A stretch of 45,453 bases of DNA from a bacterium. Its GTDB lineage: Bacteria; Actinomycetota; Acidimicrobiia; Spongiisociales; Spongiisociaceae. Positions 25,441 through 33,707 of this stretch are shown piece after piece. Location of the stretch: positions 1-45,453 of the forward strand of contig JAPPGV010000148.1 of assembly GCA_028821235.1 (NCBI GenBank), given 5' to 3'. The position numbers and the translations under genes were made by a program. Position 1 is the stretch's first letter; every line of letters starts with the position of its first letter. Under the pieces are notes generated by a model. That model was not told where the DNA came from, made no database searches, and saw only the letters and a program-made list of their open reading frames with translations.

Positions 25441-26421
25441 GTGCATCAGGGGAGACGGTCCAACTGGCGGGCGGCGGTGGCTCTGCTCGGGTGCCTGCTC
25501 CTCTGGTCCTGCGCCGGCGCCTCACCCACCGGGAGTCCCGCCTCCACCGCCAGCACCTCTCCCGCGACCACCGTGCCGGTAACGGCCGCACCCACAGCCG
25601 TGACCACGACCGCAGCGATCACGACCGTCGCGACCACGACCGTCGCGACCACCACCGCCGTTACCACCACCGTCGTGACCACGACCGCTCCGCCGGCGCC
25701 GGTGGAGCCGATGGTTCCGGCCGATCCGGTATCCATCGAGCTGGTTGTCGTAGAGACGCTTCCCCACGACCCGCAGGCCTTCACCCAGGGCCTGGTGATG
25801 GGAGACGGGGTCCTCTACGAGAGCACCGGGCTCTACGGCGAGTCGACCGTGCGGATCGTGGATCCCGCCACCGGTCATGTGATCCGCTCCACGAGCCTCG
25901 AAGACGGGTTCTTCGGCGAGGGCCTGGAGCTGGTGGGCGATCGGCTCATCCAGCTGACCTGGAGAGAGGGGACCGCCTTCGTCTGGGATGCGGAGACGCT
26001 CGCCCCGCTGGGCGCCTACTCCTACGAAGGCGAAGGGTGGGGGTTGTGCGCACAGGAGGACCGGCTGGTCATGAGCGACGGATCGTCATGGCTGACCTTC
26101 CGGGACCGGACGACCTTCGAGCCCCTGGGCGGGGTGGAGGTTCTGAGGGCCGGTGTGCCCGTGGAGCGGATCAACGAGCTGGAGTGCGTGGAGGATCTCG
26201 TCTACGCCAACGTGTGGCAGACCGAGGAGATCGTGGTCATCGACCCCGGCACCGGGAGGGTGGTCGGCCACATCGACGCATCGTCGCTGCGCGATCGCCT
26301 CGGATCGACCGACGGGATAGATGTGCTCAACGGCATCGCCTATGACCCCGAGGACCGGTCGTTCTACCTGACCGGCAAGCTCTGGCCGGAGATCTTCCAG
26401 GTGCGCCTTGGCTGGAACTAG
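25441..26421 (+). CDS. Glutaminyl-peptide cyclotransferase (plant/bacterial β-propeller type), lipoprotein
   Basis: 326 residues. A signal sequence ends in a lipobox-like LLWSC (about residues 18-22). A Thr-rich linker made of repeated TTT/VATTT units follows (about residues 33-85). The catalytic β-propeller of the PF05096 family comes next (PHDPQAFTQGLVMGDGVLYESTGLYGESTVR, written here as a span near residues 105-135; then EGWGLCAQEDRLVMSDGSS and NELECVEDLVYANVWQTEEI). It converts N-terminal Gln to pyroglutamate on secreted peptides. I chose GTG at 25441 because GGGGGAGGG lies 8 bases upstream and the signal peptide begins there. A dispersed repeat lies 16 bases past the stop. Confidence 0.9.
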   Translation: MHQGRRSNWRAAVALLGCLLLWSCAGASPTGSPASTASTSPATTVPVTAAPTAVTTTAAITTVATTTVATTTAVTTTVVTTTAPPAPVEPMVPADPVSIELVVVETLPHDPQAFTQGLVMGDGVLYESTGLYGESTVRIVDPATGHVIRSTSLEDGFFGEGLELVGDRLIQLTWREGTAFVWDAETLAPLGAYSYEGEGWGLCAQEDRLVMSDGSSWLTFRDRTTFEPLGGVEVLRAGVPVERINELECVEDLVYANVWQTEEIVVIDPGTGRVVGHIDASSLRDRLGSTDGIDVLNGIAYDPEDRSFYLTGKLWPEIFQVRLGWN

Positions 26422-26437
26422 CAACCACCGAACAGGC

Positions 26438-26605
26438 CAGTGGTCTGCCTGGGGAATAGCTAGGCGTATTCTGCTTGCCGTCGGCGTCCCTCGCTGCGTT
26501 CCGCTTCCTCAACGTACCGCTGCGGGTACGCCTTCGTCAGCGGGCCTTGCGAGGAACACCGCCGGCTGGCGCATAACCCGCCGCCACTCCCCAGACAGAC
26601 CACTA
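26438..26605 (+). mobile_element. Dispersed palindromic element, copy 3
   Basis: About 168 bp, with left end CAGTGGTCTGCCTGGGG and right end CCCCAGACAGACCACTA. The central ~67 bp match copies 1 and 4 nearly exactly, while the flanking arms differ strongly but remain complementary to each other. It lies between the glutaminyl cyclase gene and rpsF; the rpsF leader starts right after it. Confidence 0.8.
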
Positions 26606-26733
26606 GACTTTCCCCCGCCGTTCATGCAAGATGCCCGGCATGCGGTTCCCACAATCGAAGTTCCTGCGCCCGAGAGGGCGCCTTCCGGGGGGCTTGTACC
26701 AACCCGGATGTCCGAAGGAGGTGATGCGTCCCC

Positions 26734-27096
26734 ATGCGCACGTACGAGTTGATGACCATTCATAGGCCCGAGTTGGCCGAGGCCGATGCCAGGCGTGAGT
26801 CACAGGTTCTCAAGAACTTTCTCCAAGAAGCCGATGCGTCGGTCATGGAGATCGACTTCTGGGGCAAGCGGCGGCTCGCCTACGAGATCGACAAGGTCCG
26901 TGAGGGCTACTACACGGTGATCACGTTCGAGGGTGAGCCCCACCATGTCGCCGCCCTGGACCGCGCCCTATCCCTTTCCGACGCGGTGATCCGGCACAAG
27001 ATCATCCGGCCGGGTGCTCGTCCCGGTCGCACGAAGACCACCAAAGAGTCATCGGATCAGCCTGACAGGAGCGCTGCGGACGTATCCGGTGCATGA
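26734..27096 (+). CDS. rpsF: 30S ribosomal protein S6
   Basis: 120 residues; binds 16S rRNA as a complex with S18. The family core is clear: MRTYELMTIHRPEL at the N-terminus, FWGKRRLAYEIDKVREGYYTV in the middle, and ALSLSDAVIRHKIIRP at the end of the fold. A basic/Ser-rich tail of ~25 residues follows. A strong AAGGAGGTG precedes the ATG. First gene of the rpsF–ssb–rpsR–rplI–dnaB cluster. The ~128-base leader after the repeat could hold an S6:S18 autoregulatory structure, which I could not confirm by eye. Confidence 0.97.
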   Translation: MRTYELMTIHRPELAEADARRESQVLKNFLQEADASVMEIDFWGKRRLAYEIDKVREGYYTVITFEGEPHHVAALDRALSLSDAVIRHKIIRPGARPGRTKTTKESSDQPDRSAADVSGA

Positions 27097-27164
27097 GGGA
27101 GTGTCACAGGGTCTTGATGTAATGGGTAGGAACCGAGTGAGCAGCACACACAGATAGGAATGGC

Positions 27165-27623
27165 ATGCCTGACAACACAGTAACCATCGTAGGCAACCTG
27201 ACCCAGGACCCCGAGATGAGGTTCACGCCCAACGGGGTGGCCATGGTCAGTCTCAGCATCGCCGTGAACCGCCGGCGCTTCAACCGCGACACCAACACGT
27301 GGGAGGATGGCGAGGCGAGCTTCTTCAACGCCACGTGTTGGCGCGACCTGGCCGAGAACGTCTCCGAGTCGTTGCGCAAGGGGACCCGGGTGTTGATCAC
27401 CGGCCGGCTGCAGCAGCGCCGCTGGGAGACGCAGGAGGGCGACCCGCGCTCCGTGGTCGAGATCCAGGTCGACGAGATCGGCCCCAGCCTCAAGTGGGCC
27501 ACCGCCTCGGTGACCCGCATCCCGCGCGGCGGCGGCTGGAGCGGCGGCGGCCAGCAGCAGGGCAACGTACCCCCTGCCCCCGTGGCGCGGAACAACCCGC
27601 CGCCTGACGAAGCACCCTTCTGA
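27165..27623 (+). CDS. ssb: Single-stranded DNA-binding protein
   Basis: 152 residues. OB-fold core (about 1-110) with NTVTIVGNLTQDPEMRFTPNG at the N-terminus, FFNATCWRDLAENV and RVLITGRLQQRRWETQEG. A Gly/Gln/Pro-rich linker and an acidic tip ending DEAPF follow; this is the conserved protein-interaction tail that recruits repair and replication partners. It lies 68 bases after rpsF and 16 before rpsR, consistent with one operon. Confidence 0.97.
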   Translation: MPDNTVTIVGNLTQDPEMRFTPNGVAMVSLSIAVNRRRFNRDTNTWEDGEASFFNATCWRDLAENVSESLRKGTRVLITGRLQQRRWETQEGDPRSVVEIQVDEIGPSLKWATASVTRIPRGGGWSGGGQQQGNVPPAPVARNNPPPDEAPF

Positions 27624-27639
27624 CAAGGAGTTATGACTC

Positions 27640-27924
27640 ATGGCGAGACGAATCCCGAACCGCCGCCGCCGGCGGCCCAGAGGACCCAAGACGATCCGCA
27701 AGCGGGCCTGTCCGGGTTGCGGGCAGATGAAGTGCGACAACACCAGGGTGCCTTACGTGGACTACAAGGACCTGGACATCCTGGGCCGCTTCATCTCCGA
27801 ACGCGGCAAGATCCGTTCCCGGCGGGTAACCGGCGCCTGCGCCCAGTACCAGCGGCGGGTGGCGATCGCCATCAAGAACGCTCGCGAGATGGCGTTGTTG
27901 CCGTACACGAAGAGCCCGCGATGA
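27640..27924 (+). CDS. rpsR: 30S ribosomal protein S18
   Basis: 94 residues. A very basic N-terminus precedes [12 protein letters not shown], a zinc-binding Cys set completed by a Cys in [13 protein letters not shown], so this is the Cys-containing (C+) form. [17 protein letters not shown] and AREMALLPY are typical. It binds S6 and 16S rRNA. The ATG follows an AAGGAGTTATGACTC leader. Its stop overlaps the rplI start (ATGA). Confidence 0.97.
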   Translation: MARRIPNRRRRRPRGPKTIRKRACPGCGQMKCDNTRVPYVDYKDLDILGRFISERGKIRSRRVTGACAQYQRRVAIAIKNAREMALLPYTKSPR

Positions 27925-28373
27925 GGCTGGTGCTCAAGTCCGACGTGGCCGGTCTGGGCACGAAGGGAGACATCGTGGAGGTGTCCACCGGCTACGGACG
28001 CAACTACCTCCTGCCCCAGGGGCTGGCCGCCAATGCCACCACCGGCATGATCCGCCAGATCCAGGAGGCCGCGCGGGTCCGCCGGGAGGCTCGCCGTCGC
28101 GAACTGGAAGCCGCCGAGAACATCCGCTCGCACCTGGCCGAGACCCGGGTCGTGATCGCCGCCCGGGTGAATGACGAGGGTCAGCTGTTCGGGTCGATCG
28201 GGATCGCCGAGATCGTCGACGCGGTGAGGAGCCTGTCGTCGGTGGTCCTGGAGCGGCGTATGGTCCTGCTGGCGGAACCCATCAAGACCATCGGCTACCA
28301 CGAGGTGTCCATCACCCTGCATCCTGAGGTGCAGTGCGTCCTGACTCTGGATGTGATCCCGGCTCACCGGTGA
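27921..28373 (+). CDS. rplI: 50S ribosomal protein L9
   Basis: 150 residues. The N-terminal domain has the family sequence [22 protein letters not shown] long connecting helix (about residues 45-75, Arg/Glu-rich) leads to the C-terminal domain ending [17 protein letters not shown]. It binds 23S rRNA near the L1 stalk. ATG at 27921 overlaps the rpsR stop by 4 bases, fixing the start. Confidence 0.96.
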   Translation: MRLVLKSDVAGLGTKGDIVEVSTGYGRNYLLPQGLAANATTGMIRQIQEAARVRREARRRELEAAENIRSHLAETRVVIAARVNDEGQLFGSIGIAEIVDAVRSLSSVVLERRMVLLAEPIKTIGYHEVSITLHPEVQCVLTLDVIPAHR

Positions 28374-28694
28374 CGCCCGGGCGTTGCTCCGGCGAGTGGT
28401 CCGCGTCCCGGGCAGAAACCTGAAGAGCGGCAAAATCTGGCCCCGGAACCGGGGCCTGCCGGCCTTCCGGTTGCCTATGCTGACTGGCGGTTGGGATCCG
28501 GTCGGACGGCGCGACTACCGGTTACCTCCCCGGCCACTTCCCTCTTCCCCCTGTGACTTTCCCGCACGTCGCCGCGTAGCCGGGGGACCGCGCGGTGGGG
28601 AATGTCACACCCTCGCGCCATCCTGGTAGTGACGATGTAGGACAGAGGGAGGGCGCAGTATGGGCCGGGCCATCTTCCCCGCAGGGGCAACACC
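28374..28694. other. Intergenic region between rplI and dnaB with a GC hairpin
   Basis: The main feature is an 8-bp perfect stem GGCCCCGG-AA-CCGGGGCC at 28439-28456, 65 bases after rplI. There is no T-run, so it would be a weak terminator at best. A looser inverted pair, GTGACTTTCCC and GGGGAATGTCAC, spans about 28553-28611. A 12-codon leader frame with its own ribosome site occupies the last 35 bases. Confidence 0.5.
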
Positions 28695-28698
28695 GTGA
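28660..28698 (+). CDS. Possible 12-residue leader peptide overlapping dnaB
   Basis: ATG at 28660 is preceded by AGGGAGGG at good spacing. The frame encodes MGRAIFPAGATP and stops at TGA 28696-28698, which overlaps the dnaB GTG (28695-28697) in a GTGA arrangement. dnaB itself has only a poor ribosome site (GCAGGGGCA). The arrangement suggests that ribosomes translating the leader reinitiate on dnaB. The peptide matches nothing I know, and it may simply be a coupling device or chance. Confidence 0.4.
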   Translation: MGRAIFPAGATP

Positions 28699-30071
28699 CG
28701 GTGGCCGAGCGGGTCTCCGACCCCGTTGCCTTCACCCAGGCCATGGCTCCGCCCCACAGCGGCGAAGCGGAGGAGTCCGTGCTGGGCGCGGTCCTCCGGT
28801 CGCAGCCGGCGGCCGATGAGGTGATCGGACGCCTGAAGGAGTCGGACTTCTACGTTCCGGCCTACCGGATGATCTTCGGCGCCATGGTGCGCCTCTACGA
28901 CGACAACCAACCCATCGACACGCTGACGGTGGCCGACCGTCTGACCAGGATGGGCAATCTCGACAAGGTGGGCGGCGTCGGCAGGGTCGCCGTGCTCTGG
29001 GACAAGGTGCCCAGTGCCGCCAACGTGGGCTACTACACGGAGGTGGTCGCCGAACATGCCGTCCGGCGCGGGATGCTGGAGGCGACCCGGCGGATCGGTG
29101 ACCTGGCCATGAACCTGGACATGGAGATCGAAACGGTCCTGGACCAGGCCGAACAGGCCGTCCTGCGGGTGGCGCAGGACCGGATGGACGGCGGCCTGGA
29201 GCAGATGGGAGGCCTGCTCGAGCAGATCCTGCAGAAGCTGGAGAAGGCGGAGAGAGGCGAGCAGGACGTCACCGGACTCTCCACCGGCCTGACGGATCTG
29301 GACCGCAAGCTGGGGGGCCTCCAGCCCGGCACGCTGATAGTGGTGGCCGGCCGTCCCGGTATGGGCAAGAGCGCCCTGGCCATGAACATAGCCAGCCATG
29401 TGGCCCTCAGTAACGGGCCGGTGGCGTTGTTCAGCCTGGAGATGTCGCCGATGGAGATCGCCTACCGCTGGTTGGGATCCTACGCCCGGGTCAACTCCAT
29501 GAAGCTGCGTTCCGGCCTGGATCAGGGCGAGTCGGCCAGGTTATGGCCCCGGCTCGTGTCCGCCTCGGCCAGCCTGTACGGGGCGCCGCTGCACGCCGAC
29601 GAGGGGTCGCGCACGGTTACCGACATCCGGGCCAAGTGCCGGCGGATGAAGCGCCAGAGAGGGCTGGATCTGGTGGTGGTGGACTACATGCAGCTGATGC
29701 AGGCCCGTACCAGGGAGAACAGGCAGCAGGAGATCGCCGAGATCAGCCTCAACCTCAAGGGGCTGGCCAGGGAACTGGACGTGCCGGTGATTGCGGTCTC
29801 GCAGCTCAACCGCGCCCTGGAGAGCAGGGGAGACCGGCGCCCGCAGCTCGGAGACCTCCGCGAGTCGGGGGCGATCGAGCAGGACGCGGACGTGGTGCTC
29901 ATGATCTACCGCGACGAGTACTACAACCCGCAGTCCGACCAGAAGGGTTTGGCCGACATCATCATCGCCAAGCAGAGGGCCGGTCCCACCGGCGTGGTCA
30001 AGGCCACCTTCGCCGCTGAGTACACCCGCTTCGACAACCTGCCGCACGGCTACACCAACCAGGGGAGGTAG
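28695..30071 (+). CDS. dnaB: Replicative DNA helicase DnaB
   Basis: 458 residues, the hexameric helicase that unwinds DNA at the fork. The N-terminal DnaG-interaction domain (PPHSGEAEESVLGAVL) covers about 18-120. The RecA-like motor has Walker A GRPGMGKSALAMN (about 217), VALFSLEMSP, Walker B LVVVDYMQLM, SQLNRALESRGDRRPQLGDL and IIAKQRAGPTGVVKATF. No intein is present. GTG start at 28695. The TAG stop (30069-30071) is the first three bases of a dispersed repeat, so the last codons before it may have been reshaped when the element inserted. It is last in the rpsF cluster. Confidence 0.97.
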   Translation: MTVAERVSDPVAFTQAMAPPHSGEAEESVLGAVLRSQPAADEVIGRLKESDFYVPAYRMIFGAMVRLYDDNQPIDTLTVADRLTRMGNLDKVGGVGRVAVLWDKVPSAANVGYYTEVVAEHAVRRGMLEATRRIGDLAMNLDMEIETVLDQAEQAVLRVAQDRMDGGLEQMGGLLEQILQKLEKAERGEQDVTGLSTGLTDLDRKLGGLQPGTLIVVAGRPGMGKSALAMNIASHVALSNGPVALFSLEMSPMEIAYRWLGSYARVNSMKLRSGLDQGESARLWPRLVSASASLYGAPLHADEGSRTVTDIRAKCRRMKRQRGLDLVVVDYMQLMQARTRENRQQEIAEISLNLKGLARELDVPVIAVSQLNRALESRGDRRPQLGDLRESGAIEQDADVVLMIYRDEYYNPQSDQKGLADIIIAKQRAGPTGVVKATFAAEYTRFDNLPHGYTNQGR

Positions 30072-30235
30072 TGGTCTGTCTGCGAAACAACCGGGTGATC
30101 TGGAGGTCATCGGCGTCCCGTCGCTGCGTTCCGCTTCCTCAACGTACCGCTGCGGGTACGCCTTCGTCAGCGGGCCTTGCGAGGAACACCGCTGCCGACG
30201 CCATACCACACCGCCATTCCACAGACAGACCACTA
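30069..30235 (+). mobile_element. Dispersed palindromic element, copy 4
   Basis: 167 bp, TAGTGGTCTGTCTGCG to CAGACAGACCACTA, same orientation and centre as copy 1 (few differences). Its first TAG is the dnaB stop codon. It fills most of the 181-base gap between the convergent dnaB and DRG-type GTPase genes, where it could also act as a bidirectional hairpin. Confidence 0.8.
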
Positions 30236-30252
30236 GACGGCCGGGGCGCCGC

Positions 30253-31257
30253 TCAGATGTGAATCTCGATGCGGTCTCCGTCCTCGAGGGGGAACGCCTT
30301 CCCGATGCGGCGGTCGGGCCGGCCGGGCCGGATCAGCCGGGCGTACTTGAGATCGCGGGCGAAGTCCTTGTGGATCAGGGTGGCCACATCCAGCACCGTC
30401 TGGCCGCGGCGGATCGTGTAGGGCCGGTCGTCCTTTCGCGCGGCGGCCGAGACGGTGTAGACCCGCACCACCCCCAAGGCGTCGAAGAGCCAGTCACCCA
30501 GGTGGCCTACCTCGTCCCCGGGAATCGAGGACCTGAGGATGGGGAGGTCGAGGTCGACCAACTCCATCAGCACCTCGATCTCCTCCTCGACCTGTTCGGT
30601 CAGGTCGGCCTTGGACGCCACCACCGCGGCGGGCAGGATCTTGGCGAACGGATCATCGGGATCCGTGGGCGCCCCCGCGCCGCTGGGCCACTCCCCGGTC
30701 AGGAACACCTTGCGTTCCTCCAGCAACCCCACCAACTCCTCCACGGCCGCTACGCAGCCGGGCTCCGACACGTCAACCACTAAGAGCGCCCCGTCCGCGG
30801 GCTGCAGGGCATTCCCGATCCAGGGCAAGGTGTGCTCGGCGGTGATCGGCGGGAGGTCGATCAGCTGGATCCCGATGTCACCCACGGGCGCCATTCCGGG
30901 CTGGGGATGCTGGGTGGTGAAGGGGTACGCCCCGACCGGGGCGCCTGAACCGGTGAGGGCGTGGTGGAGCGAGGACTTGCCGCTGTTGGGAGGTCCGAGC
31001 AGGACGATCTGGCCCGCCCCTTCCGGCCGGACGGTGTAGACCGGCCCGGCCCGCGCACCCGCCTTCCTGGGAGCGGCCAGCTCCTCGGTCAACTCCTTGA
31101 TCTTGGTCTTGATCCCGGCCTGGAGGTGTTCGGTTCCCTTGTGCTTGGGGATGGTGCGCAGCATCTCCCGCAGTGCCGTCAGGCGGTCCCGGGACTCCCG
31201 GGCCGCCTTGTAGTCGGCTTCGGCCTTCTTGTACTCGGGGGAGACGTTGGTGGGCAT
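30253..31257 (-). CDS. Obg/DRG-type GTPase with C-terminal TGS domain
   Basis: 334 residues. A charged N-terminal helical region (about 1-75) precedes a GTPase domain with G1 GPPNSGKSSL, switch TTQHPQPGM, G3-like DLPP and VVASKADL (G4, with SKAD in place of the usual NKxD). The C-terminal TGS domain begins around PYTIRRGQTVLDVATLIHK. This is the developmentally regulated GTP-binding layout, usually linked to ribosome or translation functions; the precise role is unknown. I chose ATG at 31257 (MPTNVSPEY), the start after which the protein looks family-like. Convergent with dnaB, divergent from the MBL hydrolase gene. Confidence 0.85.
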   Translation of the reverse strand: MPTNVSPEYKKAEADYKAARESRDRLTALREMLRTIPKHKGTEHLQAGIKTKIKELTEELAAPRKAGARAGPVYTVRPEGAGQIVLLGPPNSGKSSLHHALTGSGAPVGAYPFTTQHPQPGMAPVGDIGIQLIDLPPITAEHTLPWIGNALQPADGALLVVDVSEPGCVAAVEELVGLLEERKVFLTGEWPSGAGAPTDPDDPFAKILPAAVVASKADLTEQVEEEIEVLMELVDLDLPILRSSIPGDEVGHLGDWLFDALGVVRVYTVSAAARKDDRPYTIRRGQTVLDVATLIHKDFARDLKYARLIRPGRPDRRIGKAFPLEDGDRIEIHI

Positions 31258-31322
31258 TGCCTCACAATGATGGCGCAACGGCGGCGGGAACGCCGATCGG
31301 GCGGCGGTAATCTCGCGAAGCC

Positions 31323-32123
31323 ATGTTCGAAGAGCTCGCCGATGGCGTCTTCCGGCGTCCCTATCCCTTCCTGCGGATCAACATCGGGGTCGTGATCGGC
31401 GCCGACGGCGTCCTGCTGGTCGACACCCGCGAGAGTGAGGATGCCGCCCGCGAACTGTCCGGCGAGCTTCGCACGCTGACGGCCAAGCCGGTGAGGTGGG
31501 TGGTCAACACCCACTGGCACTGGGACCACGTGTTCGGGAACGCCCTCTTCCCCGGCGCGGCCATCTGGGGACACCGGTCCTGCCGGCGGATGCTGCGGGG
31601 GAATACGGAACCCCACTTCGACGATGCCCGGCGCTGGGTGCCCAGGGAGCGGAGAGACGAGATCGAGCGGGTGAGGGTGGTGCCGCCGCAGCACACCTTC
31701 GAGGCGGTGACCGCCATCGACATCGGTGGGCACCGGGTCGAGGCCACGTACCACGGGCGTGGCCACACCGACGCTGATGTGGTGGTCCGCTGCGGCGGCG
31801 TGACCTTCATGGGGGACCTGGTGGAACAGGGCAAGAGCCCCGAAATGGGCGATTCCTACCCCCTGGAGTGGCCCGCCACGCTGGCCGCGGCGCGCCCCGG
31901 AGTGGGGCCCACGGTGGTGCCCGGCCACGGTGACCTGCTCTCTCCCGCCGACGTGGACGACCAGGCGGAGCGGCTCGAGAGGGTGGCAGCGTTGTTACGC
32001 CAGGTGCTCTACGAGGGGCGTCCGGCGGAGGAGGCGGTCCGGCGAGGGCCCATCCCCGAGCTGCACATGCGCAAGGCCCTGGCCAGGGCTCGGTCGGCGG
32101 CCGGGTTGAGCCCACAACCGTGA
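31323..32123 (+). CDS. Metallo-β-lactamase-fold hydrolase
   Basis: 266 residues. Metal ligands are complete: NTHWHWDHVFGN (HxHxDH), YHGRGHTDAD, TFMGDLV and VPGHGD. The overall layout resembles the cyclase/glyoxalase-like MBL proteins that lack a signal peptide; substrate is unknown. The CxGG-type zinc residues of true β-lactamases are not seen. It is divergent from the DRG-type GTPase and followed at 32234 by the small-protein/protease pair. Confidence 0.87.
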   Translation: MFEELADGVFRRPYPFLRINIGVVIGADGVLLVDTRESEDAARELSGELRTLTAKPVRWVVNTHWHWDHVFGNALFPGAAIWGHRSCRRMLRGNTEPHFDDARRWVPRERRDEIERVRVVPPQHTFEAVTAIDIGGHRVEATYHGRGHTDADVVVRCGGVTFMGDLVEQGKSPEMGDSYPLEWPATLAAARPGVGPTVVPGHGDLLSPADVDDQAERLERVAALLRQVLYEGRPAEEAVRRGPIPELHMRKALARARSAAGLSPQP

Positions 32124-32233
32124 GCTCTGCCGAAACCCGGCTCAATATAGCGACCTCACCGCTGAGCCGCGGTCCGTGGACCGAAACCAACGCCGGCGCG
32201 CTAGCCTTCGAAAACCGGGAGAAGGAGACCCAG

Positions 32234-32491
32234 GTGTCGGTTCCGCTTGGTGCGTCCCAGGCAGAAATCAACCACGCCGCATACCCCAAGTACCGGGAAG
32301 CGTTGGAAAGGGAACACGCTGGACGCGTGGTTCTCATGCGAGATGGCGAAGTCGTGCGTATCTTCAACGACAAGGGCGACGCCTACGAGTATGGACACGA
32401 GACATTCGGGTTCGGCAATTTCTCGATGAAACGGATCGGTGAACGACCGGCACAACTCGGCATCATGGCCCAGGTCATGAGCCGACCCTGA
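32234..32491 (+). CDS. Small conserved protein paired with retropepsin-like protease
   Basis: 85 residues starting at GTG 32234, which has an excellent GAAGGAGA upstream; a longer frame from 32120 exists but is less protein-like. The middle, GRVVLMRDGEVVRIFNDKGDAYEYG followed by FGFGNFSM (residues about 28-62), fits a recurring bacterial small-protein pattern: GK-V/I-…-G-E-V…F…A…G…FG. Such proteins often precede aspartyl-protease genes, as here, with stop and start sharing one base (TGATG). Function is unknown. I call the partnership by pattern only. Confidence 0.7.
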   Translation: MSVPLGASQAEINHAAYPKYREALEREHAGRVVLMRDGEVVRIFNDKGDAYEYGHETFGFGNFSMKRIGERPAQLGIMAQVMSRP

Positions 32492-32895
32492 TGCCCACTT
32501 GCCACATTCCTATGGTTGACAACCGGTTCCTGCCGGTGGCTGCGGTATCCCTGCCCGCACCTGCTCATCCGGTCGCTCGTCGTTACACAGCCCTGGTTGA
32601 CACAGGAGCAACGAGGACCATGATTTCGGAGAGAGTAACGCAAGAGGTTGGCCTCCCGCAGGTTGATGTTGGAAGGTATTGGGACGTGAACCAGAACGAG
32701 GAAGAAACCGGTGTGTACAGATTGCGGATGGACATACCGATAGTGCAGGGCGGCGGAGCGGACCTGCGCGGCACGGACCTCGACGCTCTACTGATGAAGG
32801 TCTCGCCTACCCGCTACGACATCATCTGGGGTATGGACTTTCTCTCTTTCTTCCATATCACCATGGTCGGCGGGATGATGTATCTCAGCAGTTGA
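32491..32895 (+). CDS. Retropepsin-like aspartic protease domain protein
   Basis: 134 residues, one domain. The active-site triad is ALVDTGATRTMIS (Asp-Thr-Gly, about residues 34-46). The second hydrophobic motif, IIWGMDFLSFFHI, matches the ILG-type strand at the end of retropepsin folds. A single domain of this size would have to dimerise to be active, as retroviral proteases do. No signal peptide or membrane segment. It is translationally coupled to the upstream small protein. Substrate is unknown; no retroelement gene is adjacent, so this is a cellular stand-alone protease-like protein. Confidence 0.75.
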   Translation: MPTCHIPMVDNRFLPVAAVSLPAPAHPVARRYTALVDTGATRTMISERVTQEVGLPQVDVGRYWDVNQNEEETGVYRLRMDIPIVQGGGADLRGTDLDALLMKVSPTRYDIIWGMDFLSFFHITMVGGMMYLSS

Positions 32896-32971
32896 ACAGG
32901 AGGGTGAGGACAGCGAACCCTGCCGGCTCTGCCGCCTTTCCTTGTTGAACGCACTGGCCACTGGCCACCCG

Positions 32972-33697
32972 TCAGGCCGACCGTTTTCCGGCCGGGCCGG
33001 ATTCGATGGTGATCCCGCCGAACAGGCAGGTTCCGGTGATCGTCAGGGTCGGACCCGTGCGGGGTGAGGTCTCGCCTCGCTGATCGTTGACTCCGCCGAA
33101 GATGTTGGTGGTGCGGAGGTCGACCACCCAGTCGTCGGGCACCACGAAGACGACCCCTCCGAATACCGCTGAGACGTCCACTTTGGGTGCGCTGATCGCC
33201 AGCCCGGCATCGACCAGGTCGATCTTGGCGGATCCGAAGACAGCGCTGACTGCTCCTCCGGAGAAGTTCCGGCTGGTGATCCGCTGCTCGGTCGTTCCGA
33301 ACCCGCACGACACGTTCACATCGGTCGTCTCGATGGCCTCGGAGTCCCGGTCCTGCTTGCGGCGCCTGGTCCGGGGCCGGCGGCCCAGCAGGATGAACCT
33401 GGCGCCCACCCAGACCAGGACGAGCGGCCACAGCCTCCACACGTCTCCGTAGTCGATGCCCCAGATACCAAGGGAGTCCACCAGCATCAACCCGCCGAAC
33501 AGGGTGACCGCAGCCCAGAACCACCGGCCCGAGCGCCGCCGCACCAGGTTGCCGACTCCGATCACCACCAGGATCGCCGGCCACCAGTCGCTCAACGTGT
33601 AGCTCCAGTCGGTGAGGTTCTCGACGAGCAACAACGCGCCGATCACCACCAGCAGGAGTCCGGTCACTATCCGGGAGCTTCGCTTGCCTTCCATCAT
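32972..33697 (-). CDS. LiaF-like membrane protein (DUF5668 plus LiaF C-terminal domain)
   Basis: 241 residues. About four hydrophobic segments lie in the first ~115 residues (starting GLLLVVIGALLLVENL). A short Arg-rich cytoplasmic linker leads to a β-rich C-terminal domain with repeated AVFGSAKID / AVFGGVVFVVPDDW / NIFGGV / CLFGGITIES strands, typical of LiaF/VraT-type cell-wall stress proteins. Either ATG at 33697 or the next codon may start translation, after GGCGAGG. It is third in the lnt–ROK–liaF-like operon, 10 bases after the kinase stop. No histidine kinase or response regulator is nearby. Confidence 0.82.
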   Translation of the reverse strand: MMEGKRSSRIVTGLLLVVIGALLLVENLTDWSYTLSDWWPAILVVIGVGNLVRRRSGRWFWAAVTLFGGLMLVDSLGIWGIDYGDVWRLWPLVLVWVGARFILLGRRPRTRRRKQDRDSEAIETTDVNVSCGFGTTEQRITSRNFSGGAVSAVFGSAKIDLVDAGLAISAPKVDVSAVFGGVVFVVPDDWVVDLRTTNIFGGVNDQRGETSPRTGPTLTITGTCLFGGITIESGPAGKRSA

Positions 33698-33707
33698 GCC
33701 TCGCCTT

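Noticed and set aside
25560-25700. Tandem ACCACGACC-type repeats as a possible CRISPR or VNTR
   Set aside because: They encode the Thr-rich linker of the glutaminyl cyclase lipoprotein. There are no spacers.
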